A stretch of 64,000 nucleotides of DNA, taken from positions 186,001 through 250,000 of the forward strand of contig JAPWJX010000009.1 in NCBI GenBank assembly GCA_028283855.1, written 5' to 3'. A model generated the notes under the pieces. The model had not been told where the DNA came from. It made no database searches and was given only the letters and a program-made list of their open reading frames with translations. Positions 57,710-64,000 of this stretch are shown here, piece after piece. Source of the stretch: Verrucomicrobium sp. (lineage in GTDB: Bacteria > Verrucomicrobiota > Verrucomicrobiia > Methylacidiphilales > GAS474). Every line of letters starts with the position of its first letter. The first letter of the stretch is position 1. The translations under genes and the position numbers were made by a program.

Positions 57710-58456
57710 TCAGGCGTCGCCGTGATGCTTCTTCGTGTCGACCATTTCGTAGGCCTTCCGGAGCATTTCGTCGCTGACCTGGATGGTCTTCACGTTGGCC
57801 TCGAAACCCCGCTGGCCGACGATCATGCTCACCATTTCCGTGGCGGGATCGACGTTGGAGATTTCCAGCGCGCCTGAGACAACGGTCCCCATCCCGCCCG
57901 TGCCGGGAGAGCCGGTGGAGGCCTGGCCGGAAGCGGCACTGGGGGAATAAAGGCCGCCGCCGGTGGGAGTCAGGCCCTGGCTGTTGCTGAAGTTGGCCAG
58001 CTGCAGGGTGCCCAGGTTTTGCGTACTCCCGTCGGAAAGGGTGGCGGTGATCGCCCCGCCGCTGCCTACGGAAAGGGAGGAGCCCGCGGGGGCCTGGACG
58101 CGGCTGCCGCCGCTCACCAGGTAGCCGCCGTCCGGCGTGCGCAGGTAACCCTGGGCATCCTGGACGAAATCCCCGCTGCGGGTATAGGAGGTATCCCCGC
58201 CGGAAGTTTCCACCTGGAAATAACCCTGCCCGCTGATGGCCAGGCTGGAGGCCTGCCCGGTCTGGAGAAGCGGGCCGCCGGAAAAATCGTAACGGACGCC
58301 GGAAGCGGCCACGCCCCCGCCCGCCTGGGCCGAGGCCTGGAGGGAGCGGGATTGGTAACCGGAGGTCACCGCATTGGCCAGGTTGTTGGCGGCGGTGTCG
58401 ACGACCTGGGAATTGTAATTCAGGCCGCTGGCGGCGCTGTAGATGGCTCCAGTCAC
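57710..58456 (-). CDS. flagellar basal-body rod / hook protein (FlgG/FlgF type)
   Basis: A 248-aa protein. The N-terminus GAIYSAASGLNYNSQVVDTAANNLANAVTSGYQ and the C-terminus SNVDPATEMVSMIVGQRGFEANVKTIQVSDEMLRKAYEM are the rod-type D0 regions; the middle is Gly/Ser-rich. FlgG is the likeliest but FlgF is possible. It starts at GTG 58456, preceded by CAGGGAAGG. No other flagellar gene is adjacent. Confidence 0.9.
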   Translation of the reverse strand: MTGAIYSAASGLNYNSQVVDTAANNLANAVTSGYQSRSLQASAQAGGGVAASGVRYDFSGGPLLQTGQASSLAISGQGYFQVETSGGDTSYTRSGDFVQDAQGYLRTPDGGYLVSGGSRVQAPAGSSLSVGSGGAITATLSDGSTQNLGTLQLANFSNSQGLTPTGGGLYSPSAASGQASTGSPGTGGMGTVVSGALEISNVDPATEMVSMIVGQRGFEANVKTIQVSDEMLRKAYEMVDTKKHHGDA

Positions 58457-58469
58457 CCTTCCCTGCAAG

Positions 58470-58931
58470 CTAGTCCCGTTCCACCGGGACCAGGGCTTCG
58501 ATAAAGGGGTCCGGGCCGCCCGGGGCGTAGCCGACGATGCTCTTGGAAAGGCGTTCCTTGGAATCCAGGACGATGCAGGTGGGCATCTCGTTGACGTTGT
58601 ATTTCTCCCGCAGCCGCTCGTTCTGCTCCAGGAGGGCGGGGTCCTGGCCCGCCTGGTTTTCGCGGAAATCGATCCGGACCAGGACGAAATGCTTCGCCGC
58701 GTAGCGGCAGAACTTGGAGGTGTTGAAGACCTCATCCTCCATCCGCATGCTGGGCGCGGAGTGGTCCGAGCTGAGGAAGACCAAGAGAAGCGGATGCTCG
58801 ATCCGCTTGGAGAGGGCGCGGGCGTCCTCATAATTGGTCATCCAGGCAGGCGTGGCCGCCCGGGCGGAGAGGCTGAGAAGGATCGCACAACCCAGCGCGA
58901 TCAGGAGCGATGGCAGCGTGTGTTTCGTCAT
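58470..58931 (-). CDS. exported thioredoxin-fold protein without CXXC
   Basis: A 153-aa protein with a signal peptide ([25 protein letters not shown]) and a thioredoxin-like core: HPLLLVFLSSDHSAPSMRMEDEVFN, where the CXXC positions read SAPS, then FVLVRIDFRE, and MPTCIVLDSKERL with the cis-Pro. Disulfide chemistry is not possible with these residues, so a binding role is more likely. It lies 13 nt before the FlgG-type gene and overlaps the aroK-proC stop by 4 nt. Confidence 0.82.
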   Translation of the reverse strand: MTKHTLPSLLIALGCAILLSLSARAATPAWMTNYEDARALSKRIEHPLLLVFLSSDHSAPSMRMEDEVFNTSKFCRYAAKHFVLVRIDFRENQAGQDPALLEQNERLREKYNVNEMPTCIVLDSKERLSKSIVGYAPGGPDPFIEALVPVERD

Positions 58932-60256
58932 AATTCCTTGCTAAGGGCTTCCGAGCGCGCGCGCGCGGCCGCGACGGCTTCCCGCAAAATTTTCTCCCAG
59001 TTCCCCTCCTCCAGCACGCGGCATCCGGCCAGCGTCGTGCCGTTGGGGCTCTTTACCTGGGCGGCCAGGGCCAAGGGGGATTCCGAGGAAGCGGCGACCA
59101 TCCCGGCGGCGCCCCGCACGGTTTGGACGGCCAGTTCCCGCGCCGCTTCCGGTGAGAGGCCCTGCTCGATCCCTCCCTCAATGAGGGCGTTGAGGAAGTG
59201 GTAGACGTAGGCCGGGCCGCTGCCGCTGACGGCGGTGACGGCATCCAGTTCCTTCTCCTCCACCCGGCGGGCCAGGCCGCAGCTTTCCAGGAGGGTTTGG
59301 ACAAGGGCCAGGTCTCCTTCCGTCACGCCCGGCCCGGCGGCGTAGGCGGTGACCCCCTCCCCGATCAGGGTCGGCGTATTCGGCATCGACCGGACGACGC
59401 GGGCCTGAGGCCCCAGCAATTCCTGAAGACGGGAAAGCTTCAGCCCCGCCAGGAGGGAGACGAAGAGCTTGCCCGCCGCCGCTTCCCGCAGGGGCGGCAG
59501 GACCTCGGCGGCCTGGGCGGGCTTGATGCCCAAGAGAACGACGTCGGCGCGCTCGACCAAGGCCCGGTTGTCTTCCAGCGCCTCCGACCGGCCCGGCAGG
59601 GAGGCGGTGAAGGCTGCGCGGGAATCGGCGCTCCGCGCGGTGCCCAGGAAGGGAAAGGCGACGCTTCCCGCCGCCTTGGCCGCCAGGCCGCTGGCCAGCG
59701 CGCGGGCCATTTTCCCCGTGCCCAGGAAGCCGAGGACGGGGCGCTTCCCCTCCCGGCGGTAGAGGCTCAGGATTTCCGCCGCCACCTCTTCCGTGGACCG
59801 GCGGGCGATCGAAACGACGTGGTGGGCCTGCCGGTAGTCGGCATCCCGTTTCTTCAGCAGCTCCTCCAGCGTCTCGGCGGCGGGCTTGTCCTTGAGCAGG
59901 GGGCGGTGCGCGGTGTGGCGGATGCGGTCGGCCAGCTCCTTCGCGGAAGCTTCCAGGTAGAAAACGACCCCTTTTTCCAGGAGGACCCGGCGGCTCTCCG
60001 CGTCGGCGAAAAGGCCTCCGCCCGTGGCGATGACGCCGGGCGTCCGCCCGGCCACTTCACTGGCGATAAGGCGTTCCTGCTCGCGGAAATAAGATTCGCC
60101 GCGCTCGCGGAAAATTTCCGGGATGGTCTTCTTTTCCCGCTGCTCAATCAGGTGGTCGGTGTCGTAAAAGGGCATGCCGCCCTGCCGGTGCAACCAGTTT
60201 GCGACGGTGGTTTTCCCGCTTCCCATCATGCCGACCAGAACCAAATGCTTGTTCAT
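58928..60256 (-). CDS. aroK-proC: shikimate kinase fused to pyrroline-5-carboxylate reductase
   Basis: A 442-aa fusion of two metabolic enzymes. Residues 1-170 are shikimate kinase: Walker [12 protein letters not shown] (9-19), [14 protein letters not shown], and HRPLL. From about 172, [21 protein letters not shown] starts a P5C reductase with the NAD(P) Gly-rich loop, [13 protein letters not shown], and [17 protein letters not shown] near the C-terminus. The first catalyses shikimate to shikimate-3-phosphate; the second makes proline. The fusion joins aromatic and proline synthesis with no obvious shared step. It is divergent from aroC, which fits the shikimate half. Confidence 0.93.
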   Translation of the reverse strand: MNKHLVLVGMMGSGKTTVANWLHRQGGMPFYDTDHLIEQREKKTIPEIFRERGESYFREQERLIASEVAGRTPGVIATGGGLFADAESRRVLLEKGVVFYLEASAKELADRIRHTAHRPLLKDKPAAETLEELLKKRDADYRQAHHVVSIARRSTEEVAAEILSLYRREGKRPVLGFLGTGKMARALASGLAAKAAGSVAFPFLGTARSADSRAAFTASLPGRSEALEDNRALVERADVVLLGIKPAQAAEVLPPLREAAAGKLFVSLLAGLKLSRLQELLGPQARVVRSMPNTPTLIGEGVTAYAAGPGVTEGDLALVQTLLESCGLARRVEEKELDAVTAVSGSGPAYVYHFLNALIEGGIEQGLSPEAARELAVQTVRGAAGMVAASSESPLALAAQVKSPNGTTLAGCRVLEEGNWEKILREAVAAARARSEALSKEL

Positions 60257-60301
60257 TGCAATGCGGAAAAACTATTGTTAGCGTATCGCAACCAATACGA
60301 T

Positions 60302-61381
60302 ATGCCAAACACATTCGGCCACCTCTTCCGTATCACCACCTGGGGTGAATCCCACGGCGGCGCGGTCGGCGTGGTCGTTGATGGGTGCCCTCCCCGGCTT
60401 CCCCTCACCGAGGCGATGATCCAGGTGGACCTGGACCGGCGCCGCCCCGGACAGAGCAAGATCGTCACTCCCCGGAAGGAATCGGACACCTGCCGGATCC
60501 TCTCCGGCGTCTCCGAGGGGCTTACCCTGGGCACCCCCATCGCCATCTCCGTCACCAACGAGGATTTCCGTCCCGAGGCGTACAAGGAGATGGAGACTCT
60601 CTACCGCCCCTCCCACGCGGACTACACCTACCAGGCCAAGTACGGCATCCGCGCCGTGGCGGGCGGGGGCCGGGCCTCCGCGCGGGAAACCATCGGCCGC
60701 GTCGCGGGCGGGGCCGTCGCCTGGCAGCTCTTGCAAAAGGCCCTGCCGGGGCTGGAGATCGTCGCCTACGTCTCCCAGGTCCATGACGTCGAGGCCGGGG
60801 CCGATCCCGCCGCCGTCCGTCGGGAGGAGGTGGAAGGAAACATCGTCCGCTGGCCGGATGCGCGGGGCGCGGAAAAGATCGTCGAGAAGATCGAGGAAGC
60901 CCGCTCCCAGGGCGACTCCCTGGGCGGCGTCGTCAGCTGCGTGGTGCGCGGCATGCCCGTGGGCCTGGGCGAGCCGGTCTTCGACAAGCTGGAGGCCGAC
61001 CTGGCCAAGGCCGTCATGAGCCTCCCCGCCTCAAAGGGCTTCGAGGTCGGCTCCGGCTTCTCCGGCGCGCGCCTGCGCGGCTCCGAGCACAACGACGCGT
61101 TCTATAACGAGAGCGGCCGCATCCGCACCCGGACCAACCGCAGCGGCGGCATCCAGGGCGGCATCAGCAACGGGGAAGACCTTTTCCTGCGCGTCGCCTT
61201 CAAGCCGGTGGCGACGATCGCCCAGGCGCAGCAAACGGTTTCTACCAGCGGTGAGGAGGCGGAATTGAAAGCCCGCGGCCGTCACGACCCCTGCGTCCTG
61301 CCCCGGGCGGTGCCCATGGTGGAGGCGATGGTCCGCCTGGTCCTGGCCGACCATTGGCTGCGCCAGCAGGCGCAGGGCTAA
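60302..61381 (+). CDS. aroC: chorismate synthase
   Basis: AroC makes chorismate from EPSP, with FMN. The 359-aa product has [51 protein letters not shown] and [16 protein letters not shown] near the C-terminus. The 45-nt gap to the divergent aroK-proC gene must hold both promoters. Its stop overlaps the convergent gene at 61378 by 4 nt. Confidence 0.98.
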   Translation: MPNTFGHLFRITTWGESHGGAVGVVVDGCPPRLPLTEAMIQVDLDRRRPGQSKIVTPRKESDTCRILSGVSEGLTLGTPIAISVTNEDFRPEAYKEMETLYRPSHADYTYQAKYGIRAVAGGGRASARETIGRVAGGAVAWQLLQKALPGLEIVAYVSQVHDVEAGADPAAVRREEVEGNIVRWPDARGAEKIVEKIEEARSQGDSLGGVVSCVVRGMPVGLGEPVFDKLEADLAKAVMSLPASKGFEVGSGFSGARLRGSEHNDAFYNESGRIRTRTNRSGGIQGGISNGEDLFLRVAFKPVATIAQAQQTVSTSGEEAELKARGRHDPCVLPRAVPMVEAMVRLVLADHWLRQQAQG

Positions 61382-62007
61382 CGCGCGGCGTCGCGGTCCT
61401 GGCCGGGCGTGTCCGTGGACGGCTGCCCCTTGCTCCCCTTCATCTCTCCGGCGACGGAGGCGAGGCTCGCGTTCCGCTCCGCCCGCTTTTCGAGCATGGC
61501 GATCCAGGGCTCGAAATCGATGAAACTGTGGGGAAGCTCCAGGCCGTGCTCCACGGCCAATTCCTTGGCGGGAGGATAGACGGCCAGAAATTGGCCGAAG
61601 GAGAAGGCCATCGACTCCTCGATCCGGTGGAGCGGGCCGTCCGGGGTCTGACGGCCCAGGTAGTTGTTTTGGATGAGGACGTCCTGGGGCGACTTGTAGC
61701 TCTGGTCCTCGTCGGAAAACTCCCGGTAGAACACCTTCACGCGGGAGGAGACGATCTGCGCCTCGTATCCCTCCACGGGGGAGAGAGCCTGTTGCCCCGC
61801 CTTGAGAGGCGCGTCGAAATGGAGGTTCTTCGGAAACACCCGTGAAAGGTGGAAGCCCGCCTCCGGCTTCCGGCCCGGATCGGCCGCCAGGACCGGGGCG
61901 ATGCGGGGCTGCCCGGGCGGAAGCTGGGCGATCTCCACCTCATGCCTGTCGATAAGCCGCGCGGCGTGCCGCGCCCGTTCCACGTCGAACGTCCAATCGG
62001 TTGCCAT
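61378..62007 (-). CDS. hypothetical protein (209 aa)
   Basis: Unknown function. A soluble protein with an N-terminal [30 protein letters not shown] and a C-terminal low-complexity tail ([20 protein letters not shown]). No signal peptide or known motif. It follows thrC by 4 nt in the same direction, so it is co-transcribed with thrC-hom, but no amino-acid role is visible. It lacks the 12-base box. Confidence 0.75.
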   Translation of the reverse strand: MATDWTFDVERARHAARLIDRHEVEIAQLPPGQPRIAPVLAADPGRKPEAGFHLSRVFPKNLHFDAPLKAGQQALSPVEGYEAQIVSSRVKVFYREFSDEDQSYKSPQDVLIQNNYLGRQTPDGPLHRIEESMAFSFGQFLAVYPPAKELAVEHGLELPHSFIDFEPWIAMLEKRAERNASLASVAGEMKGSKGQPSTDTPGQDRDAAR

Positions 62008-62011
62008 AAAT

Positions 62012-63082
62012 TTAAATGCCCAGCGCCTTGAGCACCGCCTCGGCGGTCGGGGCGGTGACCTTCGGTTCCTGGGCCGCGGCGGCCTTTGCCGCGTCCTGGT
62101 CCTTCAGCCCGTGCCCGGTCACCGTGACGGTGACGCGGCTGCCCGCGGGCACCAGGCCGGCTTGGTGCGCCTTGATGAGCCCGGCGACGGGCGTCGCGGA
62201 GGCGGGCTCCACGAAAATGCCTTCCAGGGAGGCCAGCATCTTGTAGGCGGCGGCGATTTCCTCGTCCGTCACCTTGTCGATCCGCCCGTGGGACTCGGCG
62301 GCGGCGGCGGTGGCGCCCTTCCAGCTGGCCGGGTTGCCGATGCGGATGGCGCTGGCGAAGGTCTGGGGATCGGGGATCACCCGGTTCTCCACGATCGGGG
62401 CGGCCCCGGCGGCCTGGTAGCCGAAGATCTTCGGCGTCCGCGTGGAGAGGCCGTCCTGCGCGTATTCGCGAAAGCCCTTCCAGTAGGCGGTGATGTTCCC
62501 GGCGTTGCCCACGGGGAGGAAATGGAAGTCGGGCGCGTCGCCCAGGACGTCGCAGATCTCGAAGGCGGCGGTCTTCTGCCCCTCCAGGCGGACCGGGTTG
62601 ATCGAGTTGACGACGGCGAATTCCGGCCGCTGCCCCAGGTCGCGGACGACGTTGAGCGCGTCGTCGAAATTCCCCTCGATCATGACCAGTTCCGCGCCGT
62701 ACATGAGGGCCTGGGAAAGCTTCCCCAGGGAAATCTTCCCGTGCGGCAGGATGACGATGCAGCGCAGTTCCGCCCGCGCGGCGTAGGCGGCGGCGGAGGC
62801 GGAGGTGTTCCCGGTGCTGGCGCAGACGACGGCCTGGGCCCCTTTGTGGACGGCCTCGCTCATCGCCATCGTCATGCCCCGGTCCTTGAAGGAGGCCGTC
62901 GGGTTGGCCGCCTCGAACTTCACGTGCAGGTCGATGTCGGCCCCGATGGCCTTCGGCAGGCGCGGCGCCGGAATGAGCGGGGTGTTCCCCTCCAAAAGGG
63001 TGATGACGCGGCGGTAATCCTGAATGGGCAGGCGGCTGCGGTAGGCCTCCATCACGCCGGGCCAGCGCGGCGCGCGGCTCAT
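62012..63082 (-). CDS. thrC: threonine synthase
   Basis: ThrC makes threonine from O-phosphohomoserine with PLP. The 356-aa product has the PLP-lysine motif [15 protein letters not shown] (Lys about 67), [15 protein letters not shown], the phosphate loop [14 protein letters not shown], and [13 protein letters not shown]. It is a short (class II-like) form without a large insert. It overlaps hom by 4 nt. Confidence 0.96.
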   Translation of the reverse strand: MSRAPRWPGVMEAYRSRLPIQDYRRVITLLEGNTPLIPAPRLPKAIGADIDLHVKFEAANPTASFKDRGMTMAMSEAVHKGAQAVVCASTGNTSASAAAYAARAELRCIVILPHGKISLGKLSQALMYGAELVMIEGNFDDALNVVRDLGQRPEFAVVNSINPVRLEGQKTAAFEICDVLGDAPDFHFLPVGNAGNITAYWKGFREYAQDGLSTRTPKIFGYQAAGAAPIVENRVIPDPQTFASAIRIGNPASWKGATAAAAESHGRIDKVTDEEIAAAYKMLASLEGIFVEPASATPVAGLIKAHQAGLVPAGSRVTVTVTGHGLKDQDAAKAAAAQEPKVTAPTAEAVLKALGI

Positions 63083-64000
63083 GACGTGAAGTCCTCGACC
63101 CGCAGGCTGACGGCGGGCCCCTTCACGATGGGGAGCTGCTCCAGCTCGACGCGGGCTTCCTGGAAATCGTGCGTGTTCGCGTCATGGATCATGAGGATGA
63201 GGGGCACCGGCCCGCCGGAGCCCTCCGGCTGGATGACGGAGGAGATGCCGATCTTCCGCCGCCCCAGGACGGCGGCCACCTGGGCCAGGACGCCCGGCTG
63301 GTCTTCCACCATCAGACGCAGGTAGTAGCGGGCGACGACGTCGTCCGGCGTCGCCAGGCGGACGTTGCCTGCCTGGCTCCAGAGGAGCCCGCCCTGCTCC
63401 GCGCCCTGGGCCAGGGAGGCCAGGTCGCTTAAGACGGCGCTGGCGGTGGGATCGGCCCCGGCGCCGCGGCCGTAGAATAGTGTTTCGCCGACGACGTCGC
63501 CCCGGACGAGGACCGCGTTGAAGACTCCCTTGATGGAAGCCAGCACGTGATTGAGCGGGACGAGGGTGGGCTGCACCTGCACCTCCACGCGCTTGGAGCG
63601 GCCTGCCTTGAGGATGGCCAGGAGCTTCACCTCGTAGCCGAGGCTGTGGGCGAACTGGATGTCTTTCCGTTCCAGGTTGCTGATGCCCTTCGTCGGGATT
63701 TCCTTGAGGGAGGGCCAGAAGCCGTAGGCCAGGGCGGCCAGGACGGCGGCCTTGTGGGCGGTGTCGTAGCCGTCGACGTCGAGGCTCTCGTCAGCCTCCG
63801 CGTAGCCCAGTTTCTTGGCCTCGGCCAGGACGGAGGCGTAGTCCAGCCCCTCCGCGCTCATGCGGGAAAGGATGTAATTGCAGGTCCCGTTGATGATGCC
63901 GTAGATGGCGGTGATCCGGTTGGCGATCAGGCCTTCCCGCAGGGATTGGAGGAGCGGGATGCCGCCGGCGACGCTCGCCTCGTAGAGGAGCTGGCGCTTC
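63079..64000 (-). CDS. hom: homoserine dehydrogenase with C-terminal ACT domain (partial, N-terminus off the right edge)
   Basis: The enzyme reduces aspartate semialdehyde to homoserine. The visible 306 residues start within [16 protein letters not shown] (catalytic-domain signature), then [29 protein letters not shown] with the catalytic Asp-Lys, and end with an ACT domain ([22 protein letters not shown]) that usually gives threonine feedback control. The nucleotide-binding N-terminus is beyond base 64000. It is upstream of thrC in the same transcript. Confidence 0.95.
   Translation of the reverse strand, partial: KRQLLYEASVAGGIPLLQSLREGLIANRITAIYGIINGTCNYILSRMSAEGLDYASVLAEAKKLGYAEADESLDVDGYDTAHKAAVLAALAYGFWPSLKEIPTKGISNLERKDIQFAHSLGYEVKLLAILKAGRSKRVEVQVQPTLVPLNHVLASIKGVFNAVLVRGDVVGETLFYGRGAGADPTASAVLSDLASLAQGAEQGGLLWSQAGNVRLATPDDVVARYYLRLMVEDQPGVLAQVAAVLGRRKIGISSVIQPEGSGGPVPLILMIHDANTHDFQEARVELEQLPIVKGPAVSLRVEDFTS

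Overview
The window is about 64 kb of dense, high-GC bacterial chromosome, mostly housekeeping genes. I see no rRNA, tRNA, CRISPR array, insertion sequence or prophage. Several traits suggest a member of the PVC group, most likely a Verrucomicrobiota bacterium that is flagellated and chemotactic: a GreA with a roughly 440-residue N-terminal extension (chlamydial GreA is also long), a rhodanese-DUF5069 protein, a TPR membrane protein of the O-mannosyltransferase type, and a sigma-54 flagellin promoter. This placement is inferred from gene content only.

Layout. 1-3.0 kb: ispE (cut by the left edge) and pyrF with overlapping divergent start codons, then a UvrD/Rep-type helicase. 4.7-8.8 kb: a translation and secretion cluster (ffh-rpsP-khpA-trmD-rplS-rnhB-yraN) that lacks rimM. 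8.8-11 kb: a TetR repressor and a divergent isochorismatase-family hydrolase plus AbrB-type membrane protein around a perfect 24-bp palindrome. 11.7-16.7 kb: YebC, an exonuclease-fold protein, rhodanese-DUF5069, nitroreductase and ComEC. 18.4-21.8 kb: smpB, rpoZ, glgP. 23.5-28.2 kb: TPR membrane protein, DUF2017-like/clpS, a frameshifted MoeB-rhodanese gene and an RNase D-like protein. 28.5-31.8 kb: fatty acid synthesis (fabD-fabG-acpP-fabF). 32.4-36.4 kb: rpmE-prfA-prmC-murA-coaD. 36.4-42.5 kb: a TPR glycosyltransferase, an MFS transporter, exported proteins, an FtsB-like protein and eno. 42.9-49.5 kb: flagellin, long GreA, uvrB, a serine hydrolase and a PsbP-like lipoprotein-sized protein. 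49.5-53.6 kb: dnaK-groS-groL. 53.7-58.9 kb: exported OB-like protein, chemoreceptor, glutamine amidotransferase, ArfB-like factor, FlgG-type rod protein and a thioredoxin-fold protein. 58.9-64 kb: a shikimate kinase-P5C reductase fusion divergent from aroC, then an unknown gene, thrC and hom (cut by the right edge).

The most unusual signal is scattered between these genes. An identical 12-base box, AATAGCCGAATT, occurs six times. Each copy sits 6-8 nt before the ATG of a gene or gene pair with no recognised housekeeping role: a 54-aa protein, a beta-solenoid protein, a tandem pair of left-handed beta-helix proteins, a tandem pair of kinase-like proteins, a small membrane protein and a 192-aa helical protein. 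I read this as a dispersed accessory regulon of eight genes with a shared start-proximal control element. It may encode secreted or host/prey-directed proteins, but that function is speculation.
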